Assembly: GCF_904846605.1 (NCBI RefSeq)
Contig: NZ_CAJHBI010000010.1
Location: 39,428-103,427, forward strand
Length of the DNA stretch: 64,000 nucleotides
Source: Psychrobacter sp. 72-O-c
GTDB lineage: Bacteria; Pseudomonadota; Gammaproteobacteria; Pseudomonadales; Moraxellaceae
Direction of reading: 5' to 3'
The translations under genes and the position numbers were made by a program. Of this stretch, positions 46,291-55,450 are shown piece after piece (positions within the stretch are counted from its first letter, which is position 1; every line of letters starts with the position of its first letter). The notes beneath the pieces are model-generated. The model was given only the letters and a program-made list of their open reading frames with translations, made no database searches and was not told where the DNA came from.

Positions 46291-47217
46291 TTATTTAGTG
46301 GCTGCCAGTACTTGTAATATTTGGTTGTGAATATCCAACCACCACCAAACAAAGGCGATAGTTATTAATAGCATCATTATCGGCGGTAATAATTGCCAAA
46401 TGATGGCAGGCTTGATGGTAGTGGGCGTTGTGCCTTTAGCATCGTTTTTTACATCGATATAAGCAGCATTGACGTCTGTATTTATAGTAGAGTTTACAGG
46501 GATATCGCTATCGTTATCAGCATAAATATCGCTACTGCTAGGGTAATTGACGTAATGGGTTTGATAAGTTGGCACAGACGCTTTTAGTGCTATCATGCGC
46601 TGCCGATAAGCGATTCCGATAGATAGTGCAATCACCAAGCCAGTAAGTGCGCCGCCAATATGTCCAGCATTATCAATCCCCGGTACAGCAAAGCCATATA
46701 CTAAGTTAATACCCATAATAAATATCAGGCTTCTAAGGTTTAGCATCATGCCATTGACAGACATTTTAAAGAAGGTCGCTATCAATAACGCTGCACCGAT
46801 TCCCATAATACCACCGGACGCGCCGGCAGATATCCCCGGTTGTGCGGTCTCGTCTAGAATATCTTGCCAAGTGACGTAACTATTAAGCAAGTTACCGCCG
46901 ATTGCGGCTAATAAAAATAGCACCAGAAATTTAGCCGAACCGAACATCGGCTCTGCAATCTGACCAAAGAAGTACATGGCAAAGCCATTGAATAGTAAAT
47001 GCATCAAGCCAATATGCAAAAACGCACTGCTTATTAGCCGCCAAGGCTCATCTACCATGGTGTAGGGCAGCGCATTAGCGCCCCAGCCCAGTAGTGCTTC
47101 CGTTGACGGATTATTGGCATCAACGCCGGACAACACTTGTACGATATACAGTCCAATAAAGCTAATTAATAATAAAGTAGTGACAGGCGCGGTTTTAAAT
47201 AGTTGCTGGATAGTCAT
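46291..47217 (-). CDS. rhomboid family intramembrane serine protease
   Basis: A 308-residue integral membrane protein with six to seven hydrophobic segments. Catalytic motifs are present: HLLFNGFAMYFFG (the conserved HxxxN helix), GASGGIMGIG with the nucleophilic Ser, and DNAGHIGGALTG with the catalytic His. An N-terminal segment precedes the rhomboid core, and a polar insert (about residues 215-270) rich in Ser/Asp/Thr precedes a last membrane helix with WWWLDIHNQ. Substrates are unknown. It lies downstream of, and in the same direction as, the lactate dehydrogenase gene. Confidence 0.9.
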   Translation of the reverse strand: MTIQQLFKTAPVTTLLLISFIGLYIVQVLSGVDANNPSTEALLGWGANALPYTMVDEPWRLISSAFLHIGLMHLLFNGFAMYFFGQIAEPMFGSAKFLVLFLLAAIGGNLLNSYVTWQDILDETAQPGISAGASGGIMGIGAALLIATFFKMSVNGMMLNLRSLIFIMGINLVYGFAVPGIDNAGHIGGALTGLVIALSIGIAYRQRMIALKASVPTYQTHYVNYPSSSDIYADNDSDIPVNSTINTDVNAAYIDVKNDAKGTTPTTIKPAIIWQLLPPIMMLLITIAFVWWWLDIHNQILQVLAATK

Positions 47218-47312
47218 AAATCCGGATATCAGTTAATAATAGTATGTTTAGAGTATAAAGGGTATGACCATCATAAATAAAGCGACTATAAGGAAAGCGA
47301 CTACAAATAAAG

Positions 47313-48521
47313 CTACCAGCGCATTGGTGCCAAATAAGGTAGAGCCGACTTGAGCTGCTCATAAGTGCCATTAACTAAAATATCATCGGTTACTGATTGA
47401 ATAGTAGTATGACCACAAAAGGCCATTGATAGGTCACACTCTTTATAGATGATCTCAAGCGCACGGCGCACGCCATCTTCCCCATAAGCACCAAGACCAT
47501 AAAGAAAGGCGCGACCGATAAGGGTGCCTTTTGCCCCTAATGATATTGCTTTTAAGACATCTTGGCCGGAGCGGATACCACTGTCTAACCACACTTCGAT
47601 ATTGCTATTTTCCGCGTGAACCGCCTGAATGATATCAGTCAGCGCAGCAATGGAGGAGGGCGCACCATCTAATTGACGGCCACCGTGGTTGGAGACCACT
47701 AGCGCATCGGCGCCGCTACGAGCAGCCATTATCGCATCTTCGGGTTCCATAATCCCTTTGATAATGAGCTTACCGCCCCACATGTCTTTGATACGCGCCA
47801 CATCGTCCCAGCTTAAGCGAGGGTCGAACTGCTCTTCCGTCCAAGCGGTTAATGAAGACAGATCATCGACACCTTTGGCGTGACCAACGATATTACCAAA
47901 GCTATGCCGTTTGGTACCCAGCATATTCATACACCATTGTGGCTTAGTCATTAGGTTGACGATATTGGCAAAAGTCGGTCTAGGAGGTGCTGATAGGCCA
48001 TTTTTGATATCTTTATGGCGTTGACCCAATACCTGAAGATCGGCGGTCAATATTAATGCAGAGCAATTGGCCTCTTTGGCACGACGAATTAAATTGGCGA
48101 CATACTCTTGATCACGCATCACATAGAGTTGAAACCAAAACGGCTTGCTGGTATGAGTGGCGACATCCTCGATAGAGCAAATGCTCATGGTGGATAACGA
48201 AAAAGGAACCCCGAACTTCTCTGCTGCTCGAGCGGCATGAATTTCGCCATCGGCCCACATCATACCGGTAAAGCCAGTCGGTGCAATCGCAACTGGCATT
48301 TTTACAGTCTCACCGATCATTTCCGTCTCAAGACTACGGTTGTCCATGTCTACCATGACCCGTTGACGTAGCTTAATGCGGTCAAAATCAGTTTCGTTAT
48401 TACGGTAGGTGGTTTCGGTCCATGAGCCTGAGTCCACATAGTCATAAAACATGCGCGGTATCTTGCGCTGCGCCACTTGGCGGAGGTCTTCAATATTGGT
48501 GATTTTACTCAAATCTTTCAT
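47313..48521 (-). CDS. lldD: FMN-dependent L-lactate dehydrogenase
   Basis: Oxidises L-lactate to pyruvate and feeds electrons to the respiratory chain at the inner membrane. The 402-residue TIM-barrel protein starts SKITNIEDLRQVAQRKIPRMFYDYVDSG, has VAIAPTGFTGMMWADGE, FQLYVMRDQEYV and ALVVSNHGGRQLDGAPSS with the catalytic His, then GAKGTLIGRAFLYGLGAYGE. This matches LldD-type alpha-hydroxy-acid dehydrogenases; glycolate oxidase is a less likely alternative. A glutaredoxin-like gene lies 44 bases upstream on the same strand. Confidence 0.88.
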   Translation of the reverse strand: MKDLSKITNIEDLRQVAQRKIPRMFYDYVDSGSWTETTYRNNETDFDRIKLRQRVMVDMDNRSLETEMIGETVKMPVAIAPTGFTGMMWADGEIHAARAAEKFGVPFSLSTMSICSIEDVATHTSKPFWFQLYVMRDQEYVANLIRRAKEANCSALILTADLQVLGQRHKDIKNGLSAPPRPTFANIVNLMTKPQWCMNMLGTKRHSFGNIVGHAKGVDDLSSLTAWTEEQFDPRLSWDDVARIKDMWGGKLIIKGIMEPEDAIMAARSGADALVVSNHGGRQLDGAPSSIAALTDIIQAVHAENSNIEVWLDSGIRSGQDVLKAISLGAKGTLIGRAFLYGLGAYGEDGVRRALEIIYKECDLSMAFCGHTTIQSVTDDILVNGTYEQLKSALPYLAPMRW

Positions 48522-48565
48522 GGTTGTCTCATTATTAGGTCTTTCAATAAGGGGTCAGTAAGTGC

Positions 48566-48892
48566 TCATTTGTATGTCAGCTGCTGTAAATCCATTACCG
48601 AAAAGGGATAGTTCAAACGCTCAGAAGGTGTCAGTATTACCGGAATAGTCGTGGCAAATTCCATCATTAGCGGCTCATCAAATTCTGCGATATCGACATC
48701 TTGATAAGTGATCGGTTGAACCGCTTGAAAGCGTGCTAGAAGATTTTCGGCCTCAGTACATAAATGGCATCCGGACGTGCCTAACAACCACCACTCATCT
48801 CGATATTCAGGGGTATCAAGACTGGGTAGCGCTGTGGTAATTCGTGCCCGTAGCTGTTCTATATTGTCATGACTATTTGCGCTTATACTCAT
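48566..48892 (-). CDS. glutaredoxin-like thioredoxin-fold protein
   Basis: A 108-residue protein with the redox motif CHLC in WLLGTSGCHLCTEAENLLARF (about residues 37-57), then VDIAEFDEPLMMEFATTIPVIL, containing the cis-Pro of the thioredoxin fold, and a closing helix. It belongs to the small glutaredoxin family (DUF836 type). It probably handles disulfides or glutathione adducts in the cytosol. It lies 44 bases upstream of lldD, suggesting co-transcription. Confidence 0.82.
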   Translation of the reverse strand: MSISANSHDNIEQLRARITTALPSLDTPEYRDEWWLLGTSGCHLCTEAENLLARFQAVQPITYQDVDIAEFDEPLMMEFATTIPVILTPSERLNYPFSVMDLQQLTYK

Positions 48893-49089
48893 ACCTGGAC
48901 TCTTAATTCAATATTTTAATGATGCTTGAGCGTTTCTATATGATAAAGAAACCGTGCAAATAATGACAGTGCCAGTGACAGAGATAGTGAGATTGGGTAA
49001 GATAGCCTACGGTTTATCATTACTTAAACGATTACCCAATCGATTTTATTGTTTTTATTACTATTCTTAACCATTCGGATATCGCACGC

Positions 49090-49776
49090 ATGACAAGTTT
49101 TGGCAAAATTATCAAACGACTGTTTTTGGCAGTAATGCTATTGGTTGTGGCTTTTCATGTGCTGGTCGCAGGGTTACTGGTTATTTGGAAGACTCAGCCG
49201 ATTAATAACAGCATGTTTATGCTGACTCATCGGCTCACTGGGGGCAGCGTGACTCAAACATGGGCTGAGTATGATGCGATTGCCAAATCTGCCAAGCAAG
49301 CCGCTATTGTCAGTGAAGACTCGACGTTTAGCCAACATAACGGCTTTGATATAAAGGGCATCAAGGCGGCGCAAAAGAAGAACGAAGCCACTGGTAAAAT
49401 GTCAGCAGGCGGCTCGACCATCACTCAGCAATTGGCCAAAAATTTATTTTTAACCTCGCACCGCTCTTATACACGTAAAGGTGAGGAGGCAATTATCACT
49501 ATCATGATAGAAACCATATGGGACAAGCAGCGTATCTTAACTGCTTATTTGAATGTGGCAGAGTTTGGTAATGGTATCTATGGGATTGACGCCGCTGCCC
49601 ACCATTATTTTGATAAATCTGCCGCCGATCTTAATCGTGACGAATCAGCGTTATTAATTGGTATGCTGACCAATCCAAAATACTATGAAGACAACCGCAG
49701 TGACAGAAGCCTGCGTAATAAACAACGCATTATTAAAAAGCGCATGAAAAACGCGGTATTGCCACAAAGTGCTTAG
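49090..49776 (+). CDS. mtgA: monofunctional peptidoglycan glycosyltransferase
   Basis: MtgA polymerises lipid II into glycan strands. The 228-residue protein has an N-terminal membrane anchor (about residues 9-31) and the GT51 domain: AAIVSEDSTFSQHNGFDIKGI with the catalytic Glu, GGSTITQQLAKNLFLTSHRSYTRKGEEAI, ETIWDKQRILTAYLNVAEFGNGIYGI and ALLIGMLTNPKYY. There is no transpeptidase domain, so it is the monofunctional form. It is oriented away from the glutaredoxin gene and precedes ppk1. Confidence 0.93.
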   Translation: MTSFGKIIKRLFLAVMLLVVAFHVLVAGLLVIWKTQPINNSMFMLTHRLTGGSVTQTWAEYDAIAKSAKQAAIVSEDSTFSQHNGFDIKGIKAAQKKNEATGKMSAGGSTITQQLAKNLFLTSHRSYTRKGEEAIITIMIETIWDKQRILTAYLNVAEFGNGIYGIDAAAHHYFDKSAADLNRDESALLIGMLTNPKYYEDNRSDRSLRNKQRIIKKRMKNAVLPQSA

Positions 49777-49951
49777 ATTTTTAATTTTCAGAGTCAAAAT
49801 GTAATATAAATAAAGTAGTATGAGTAAGGTACTGTCAGCAAAATAATAACATCAAAACCATTACTATACACATTTGTAGCATGGCCAAGTGGTGGTAATA
49901 TGGAGAATATTCATCAATAATAGTAATGAATAACAAGAAGGGAGCAAGGGC

Positions 49952-52159
49952 ATGGCAGGCGTGAATAATAAAAGTATTAGTTCCAGCAACAACAATAAAG
50001 AGAGCGCTGCTAAAAGCAATAACATTGAGGAATCTGATAATCTTACCCAGATTGGCTGGCAGCGCTCAGAAGATGGCAGTTATTCTCCAAATAGTTATAT
50101 TAATCGCGACTTGTCCTTATTACAGTTTCATCTGCGCGTATTAGCGCAAGCGGCCAGTCCGCATCACCCTTTACTTGAGCGCTTATTCTTTTTGATGATT
50201 TTTTCATCAAATTTGGATGAGTTTTTTGAAATTCGGGTTGCGGGCATCATGCAAAAGCTAAACATCGGTAATATATCAACCAGTGCTCACGGTATGCGGC
50301 CCAGTGAAATTCTGAACGAAATATCAGCAGTAACTCATGATGCTATTGATGAGCAATATCGTATACTTAACGAAGACATCCTACCGGCCCTAGCTGAGCA
50401 GGACATTCGTTATCTAAAGCGCGATGAGCTTAATGCCGAACAGTCGGCATGGATGAAACGCTACTTTACCGAGCAAGTCTCGCCGGTATTAACCCCAATT
50501 AGCATTGATCCGGCACACCCGTTCCCGCGTCTGGTGAACAAGAGCCTAAACTTTATTGCTACTTTAGAAGGCAAAGATGCCTTTGGTCGTGATATCAATC
50601 TCGCTATTGTCCCTGCGCCGCGTAGTCTACCGCGTGTGATTCGTCTGCCTGATGAGCTGACTGGTGGTAAGGAGCATCATATTATGTTGTCAGCTGTTAT
50701 TCATGAGCATATTGGGGAGCTGTTCCCTGGAGTGAATGTTACTGGCTGTCATCAATTTAGGCTCACGCGCAATGCTGATTTAGACTTGGCAGATGATGTT
50801 GAGGATATTGCCAAGGCGCTTGAAGGTGAGCTTGAAAACCGCCGATTTGGTGATAAGGTACGCCTTGAGGTTACCACCGAATGTCCTACTAATATCAGTA
50901 ATTATTTACTCAACGAGTTTGAGCTACATGACAATCAGCTGTACCGAGTCAATGGGCCGGTGAACTTAACGCGGCTGCTGTTTGATTTTAATATTCCAGA
51001 GCTGCGCTATCAGGCCTTTACTCACATCGTGCCCAAGCCCTTTCGCCGTGACTTTGATAAGCTGGATAAAACCATTAGTATGTTTGCCGCTATACGTAAA
51101 GGCGATGTCTTGGTTCATCATCCTTTTCATGCTTTTTCACCGATTGTTAATCTGCTATGGCAAGCTGCCAACGATCCAAAAGTGTTGGCGATTAAGCAAA
51201 CGCTATATCGCTCAGGGACCAATTCGGAGATTGTCCAAGCGCTGGCCGCTGCTGCTCGTAATGGCAAAGAAGTTACTGCCGTCATTGAACTGCGTGCGCG
51301 TTTTGATGAGGCTTCAAATATTGCAGTGGCTAATTATCTACAAGAAGCAGGCGCAGTGGTGGTTTATGGTATTGTCGGTTATAAAACTCACGCCAAGCTC
51401 ATGCTCATCGTGCGCCGTGAGGACGACCGAATCCGTCGCTACGTGCACCTAGGTACTGGTAACTATCATGCGGCCAATGCCAAGGTTTATACTGACTACG
51501 GGCTATTCAGCGCCGATCCTGATATCTCTGAAGACGTTCATAAGATTTTTCACGAGCTTACGGGTATGGGCAAACCAGCCAACCTCAAAAAATTATTGCA
51601 TGCGCCCTTTACCTTGCATGATAAATTAATGAGCTTTATTGATGATGAGATTGCTCACGCGAAAGCGGGCAAGGACGCGTATATCATTGTCAAAATCAAT
51701 GCTCTGACAGAACGTCGTCTGATCGATAAGCTATACGATGCCTCGCAAGCAGGTGTTAAGATTGAGCTAATTTTACGCTCTATGTGCTGTCTGCGTCCGC
51801 AAGTGCAAGGTTTATCTGAGAACATTACCGTGCGCTCAGTTATCGGGCGGTTTTTAGAGCATACCCGCATTTATTATTTTTATAATAACGGCGATCAACG
51901 TCTGTACTGTGGTAGTGCCGACTGGATGGACCGTAACTTGTTTCACCGTGTTGAAGTCGCCTTTCCGATTGAAGATAAAAAGCTATTCGAGCAAATCTAT
52001 CAAGACGGATTATTAAATTATCTACAAGATAATGTCCAGGCTTGGTTACTTAGTGGTGATGGCCGCTGGCAGCAAACAAAGCCGGCAGCAGGTGAACCAT
52101 TACATATCGCACAAGACCACTTATTAAAAGTTATCAATCACGTCGGCGAGCCAGTTTAG
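49952..52159 (+). CDS. ppk1: polyphosphate kinase 1
   Basis: Makes polyphosphate from ATP, supporting stress survival. The 735-residue chain (E. coli 688) has a polar Ser/Asn-rich N-terminal tail of about 40 residues, then [47 protein letters not shown]. The phosphorylated His lies in [15 protein letters not shown], and the second catalytic His in [35 protein letters not shown] is also typical. GAAGGGAGCAAGGGC precedes the ATG. It is followed by three small stress-like genes. Confidence 0.95.
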   Translation: MAGVNNKSISSSNNNKESAAKSNNIEESDNLTQIGWQRSEDGSYSPNSYINRDLSLLQFHLRVLAQAASPHHPLLERLFFLMIFSSNLDEFFEIRVAGIMQKLNIGNISTSAHGMRPSEILNEISAVTHDAIDEQYRILNEDILPALAEQDIRYLKRDELNAEQSAWMKRYFTEQVSPVLTPISIDPAHPFPRLVNKSLNFIATLEGKDAFGRDINLAIVPAPRSLPRVIRLPDELTGGKEHHIMLSAVIHEHIGELFPGVNVTGCHQFRLTRNADLDLADDVEDIAKALEGELENRRFGDKVRLEVTTECPTNISNYLLNEFELHDNQLYRVNGPVNLTRLLFDFNIPELRYQAFTHIVPKPFRRDFDKLDKTISMFAAIRKGDVLVHHPFHAFSPIVNLLWQAANDPKVLAIKQTLYRSGTNSEIVQALAAAARNGKEVTAVIELRARFDEASNIAVANYLQEAGAVVVYGIVGYKTHAKLMLIVRREDDRIRRYVHLGTGNYHAANAKVYTDYGLFSADPDISEDVHKIFHELTGMGKPANLKKLLHAPFTLHDKLMSFIDDEIAHAKAGKDAYIIVKINALTERRLIDKLYDASQAGVKIELILRSMCCLRPQVQGLSENITVRSVIGRFLEHTRIYYFYNNGDQRLYCGSADWMDRNLFHRVEVAFPIEDKKLFEQIYQDGLLNYLQDNVQAWLLSGDGRWQQTKPAAGEPLHIAQDHLLKVINHVGEPV

Positions 52160-52523
52160 TTAAGCTATTTACTACAGTTGCTCAATAGTGCTGCTTAAAT
52201 TAGCTACTCAAATTAGCTAACGGCTCTTATTGTTTGTTAAACCAAGTGTGGGAATTTACCTGCATTTGGTTTTTTGCTTTTACGACTGAGCAAAAAAGTT
52301 ACAAACTGTCTAGCAACCTCACATATATTCACATATTGATACGGCAGTACACTGGTGGAGTACCAGATACCTTGCTTATAATTAATGCCAGTCTTGTAGA
52401 GCGATAAAGAGTAGCAATGATGAAATCCAATTTTATTAACTACTAATTCAACTTACGTGACTATCAACTCAACAACTAATTATAACCGCTTAAATTTTAG
52501 TCTATAAATGCGAGGGACACGAG
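52160..52523. other. intergenic region before the small acidic genes
   Basis: A 364-base gap with a short direct repeat (AAATTAGCTA at about 52197 and again at 52210) and no clear terminator after ppk1 or recognised operator. A promoter for the following acidic gene is expected here. Confidence 0.4.
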
Positions 52524-52790
52524 ATGACCATCCAAGATACTACTCATAAAGGGCCGAACAACGAAGAAGTAGTGCCTGTTAAAGACAGAACAGCCTTAAA
52601 ACCTGAAAATACAGAAGACAGCTATGAAGGGCGCAAGCACGATCCAGAAATAGACGGTCCGCAGCAAGACTCACAGGAAACAGATGAAATCTATTCTGAC
52701 CCTCGTAAGGAAGAGGACTTACCAGCAGGCGGCAAAAACGTCGGCGACTTAAATGCTCTTGATTTAAGCCAAAAAAGCAATGAAATCTAA
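52524..52790 (+). CDS. small acidic, probably disordered protein 1
   Basis: An 88-residue, strongly hydrophilic protein (MTIQDTTHKGPNNEEVVPVK at the start) with no Cys or Trp and many Asp/Glu/Asn/Gln/Pro/Gly. There is no signal peptide or membrane segment. A GAGGGACACGAG ribosome binding site precedes the ATG. I do not recognise a family. With the two following genes it forms a block of similar-looking proteins; composition resembles hydrophilins or stress-protective disordered proteins, an inference only. Confidence 0.7.
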   Translation: MTIQDTTHKGPNNEEVVPVKDRTALKPENTEDSYEGRKHDPEIDGPQQDSQETDEIYSDPRKEEDLPAGGKNVGDLNALDLSQKSNEI

Positions 52791-52959
52791 AAGCAGTCAG
52801 ATCCAAAAGCAGCCATTAGAAAGGCTATCTGCAAGCTGGCTTTCAACGGTAAAGTAAAATCAAATATTTAGTTTTCGACGACAACTGTTCAAGACTTTTA
52901 AAGAATTTTTTCTAAAGATCCTACAACTTTCAAGAGCAACCTATTTCGAGGATAATATA

Positions 52960-53364
52960 ATGGAAACTAAAGATCCTGCATTAACAAAAACGCCCGCTAC
53001 GGCTAGTGATGAGACTGCTGGTAATATCACCACTGATCCAGTAGCGTCAAATGAGCAATCAGCAGCGAAGCATAATGACAGCTTTCACGATAGTGACGAT
53101 GAGATAGAAGAAAATACTACAGTAAACAAAGGCACCGACACTTTTCAAGAGTCCATAGTAGGTTCAGAGCATGTCAACGAGGGAGATAACGAGGCTCGAC
53201 AGCCAGATCGTCGGGACCAAAAAGGTAATCCGTTTGATGAAGGCATTAACGAAAATACGGTTAATAGTGAAGCACCAAAAAGCGAAGGTATTACTGACAT
53301 GAATCGTTATGCGAGTGTCGATAACGCGCAAACCCGTATTTTAAACTCTGATGAAAAAGATTAA
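52960..53364 (+). CDS. small acidic, probably disordered protein 2
   Basis: A 134-residue hydrophilic protein rich in Asp, Glu, Asn, Ser and Thr, without Cys or Trp. It begins METKDPALTKTPATASDETA and has acidic runs such as FHDSDDEIEENTT. GAGGATAATATA lies before the ATG. Local patterns (DEGINENTVNSEAPKSEG) do not match a domain I know. It lies between two similar genes in the same direction, 169 bases after the first. Function unknown; a disordered protective role is inferred from composition. Confidence 0.7.
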   Translation: METKDPALTKTPATASDETAGNITTDPVASNEQSAAKHNDSFHDSDDEIEENTTVNKGTDTFQESIVGSEHVNEGDNEARQPDRRDQKGNPFDEGINENTVNSEAPKSEGITDMNRYASVDNAQTRILNSDEKD

Positions 53365-53459
53365 GTTTGGATTTGAATATTATTTAAAAGCCAAACATAA
53401 AAAATGAATCCAGATATATGACTAAAACGATCTAATAGACATCATGATAAGGGAATGTT

Positions 53460-53687
53460 ATGAATACGCCAAAAGATGTTAATAGCATTGACGAAGACGA
53501 CCAAGAGGGCAACGACAACAATTATAAGTTAAAAGACGCTGATGATAACGAAGGTATCGTGCCTGACGATGCGTTACAGAAAGTTAATCCAGCCGCGGCT
53601 GAACGAACAACTGCTGATCATGATCCGCATAATGTTGCAAAGGGCCATAAACAATATGATAGTAGCTTAACTGAAGGTAACAAATAA
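53460..53687 (+). CDS. small acidic, probably disordered protein 3
   Basis: A 75-residue protein with Asp/Asn/Glu-rich N-half (MNTPKDVNSIDEDDQEGNDN) and a slightly more basic C-half containing DPHNVAKGHKQYDSSL. It lacks Cys and Trp, a signal peptide and a membrane segment. AAGGGAATGTT precedes the ATG. It lies 95 bases after the second acidic gene. The three share composition but no clear residue-by-residue similarity. Function unknown. Confidence 0.68.
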   Translation: MNTPKDVNSIDEDDQEGNDNNYKLKDADDNEGIVPDDALQKVNPAAAERTTADHDPHNVAKGHKQYDSSLTEGNK

Positions 53688-53821
53688 CGTCAGGTAAGGT
53701 AATTATCAGATAATTGGTACAATAAAACAGATTAGCATTAGAAGACAGCAATGCCACAGGCACTGCTGTTTTTACGTATTCCACACAGTCACTTTATTAA
53801 ACAGTCACTTTATTAAGTAGT

Positions 53822-54574
53822 TTAGCCAACAGGTACGCCGCTATGAAAGCGCAGATCGTGGTCTGGACTATCAATCAGTTCAGCTTCTACTTCTCTAAAT
53901 AGTGCCACGCGCTCATCGATATTGTCATCTGATAATGACTGAGCCAATGCTAGATAATCTTCAAAATGGCGACTTTCTGACTTTAGAAGATAACGATAGT
54001 ATTTAGCCAGTCGCTCATCGTCAATGACTTCTGCCAGCGCCGCAAAGCGTTCACAAGATCGCGCCTCAATAAACGCCCCAATAATTAATACATCTACCAT
54101 CGCTGCAGGTTCATAAGTGCGCTTGTGCTTCAGCATGCCTTTAGCATATCGACCCGCGCTAAGGTATTCCCAGTCTTGCCCACGCTCATTCATAATGCCT
54201 AGCACTTGCTCATAATGTAGCATCTCTTCGCGTATCAGCTGGGCTAACTTACATTGCAGATCATAAGAAAACTCATAACGAAAGATTAGATTCATCGCTG
54301 TGCCTGCCGCCTTCTTTTCGCAGTTGGCATGATCTTGAATGATTAATGGAAGATTGCTAAGCGCCGCATCAACCCAAGCTTGTGTGGTTCGACCGCCCAA
54401 AAATTCATAAATAGGCGATAGATCGACTTTTAACGGCGTGCGCAGCTGCGCAATATCGACACTGTCTCTTTCGCTGCTCCCTACAGTAGTTATATCAGAC
54501 TTTCTGTCAGTATCTATATTTTGGTTGGCTGCTGTGGGAGGAGTCCTACTAACGTAATTACTGGTAGTCATCAT
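53822..54574 (-). CDS. miaE: tRNA-(ms2io6A37) hydroxylase (MiaE)
   Basis: MiaE hydroxylates the isopentenyl group of ms2i6A at tRNA position 37 with a diiron centre. The 250-residue protein has a polar N-terminus of about 45 residues, then PIYEFLGGRTTQAWVDAAL and the ferritin-like helices with Glu/His ligands: DHANCEKKAAGTAMNLIFRY, REEMLHYEQVLGIM, GAFIEARSCERFAALAE and LLKSESRHFEDYLALAQ. The N-terminal extension is absent in shorter relatives. It is the only gene on the minus strand in this stretch. Confidence 0.92.
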   Translation of the reverse strand: MMTTSNYVSRTPPTAANQNIDTDRKSDITTVGSSERDSVDIAQLRTPLKVDLSPIYEFLGGRTTQAWVDAALSNLPLIIQDHANCEKKAAGTAMNLIFRYEFSYDLQCKLAQLIREEMLHYEQVLGIMNERGQDWEYLSAGRYAKGMLKHKRTYEPAAMVDVLIIGAFIEARSCERFAALAEVIDDERLAKYYRYLLKSESRHFEDYLALAQSLSDDNIDERVALFREVEAELIDSPDHDLRFHSGVPVG

Positions 54575-55450
54575 AGTTTAGTCTTTGTTGAAATAAGGGT
54601 AGTGGTGGGTCAGAGGTACGTACTGTCGTTATGATACCGATAACAATAACCATATTAGCAAGACTGCGATCGGTAGATACCGGTTTGTTATTAGATATTG
54701 TCACCATCGTAGTAAAAGCAATAGAAAAAATTGGCTACCATAGATAACAGTTAAGCATAAATCTGTTTCGTAATGATTACTTACAGTTTATAGTTACTCG
54801 TAGGTCATTTATTCATAGGTGTCCTATTATACCTTTAGAGGCAGATGGGCTGTAGGCTATCACGGGTATAAAAGTACGCTATTTATTTCATGAATGGCAT
54901 TTTATTGTTTATTTCATTCTTTGATAGTAGGATGAGATTTGCTTTTGTAGCGTTTTATCTTACTATTGTTATCTTATCATTAGTAGTTGCTGACGAGGGT
55001 AGCGAATAGTAGATAAGGTCTGCTCCCAAAGATAATGAGTGGATAATAACTGAATGTCACAATGAGATTGAAGTGACTTTCACGAGCACCATTCTTCATA
55101 CAAGGCATTTTTTATCACTACAATCATGTCTTGAGATAATGAAACCGCCAAATATGACAGCCATCAGTATTTTAAATGCAAGCGCTATCAAGCTAGTGTG
55201 TTACTGATATCAGCATGCTTTTAGTGGCGTTCATTATCAGTTGCTACTAGTAGCACATAATTAACTGATAGTAATTTATAAGCCTACCAGTTATAGCGTT
55301 TCCATCAAGTAGCAGCAGGGCAGTTGTCAAATTTGCTTAGCATCTCATTCAAATTTGGACTGAATGTCATGCATTAAGCCAGTATTAATGTAAGCTGTTA
55401 ATGACATAAACCAAAACCAATAAATTTTACGAATATATAAGGACACCACT
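54575..55450. other. long intergenic region upstream of glcB
   Basis: An 876-base AT-rich region without a supported gene. Two palindromic CAAATTTG sites lie 22 bases apart at 55328-55335 and 55350-55357, about 95-120 bases ahead of glcB, and might bind a regulator. No RNA gene or terminator is recognised elsewhere in it. Confidence 0.4.

Noticed and set aside
50982..51452. Open frame of 156 codons within ppk1
   Set aside because: Same strand, different frame, inside a conserved catalytic region of polyphosphate kinase; composition is unlike a real protein.
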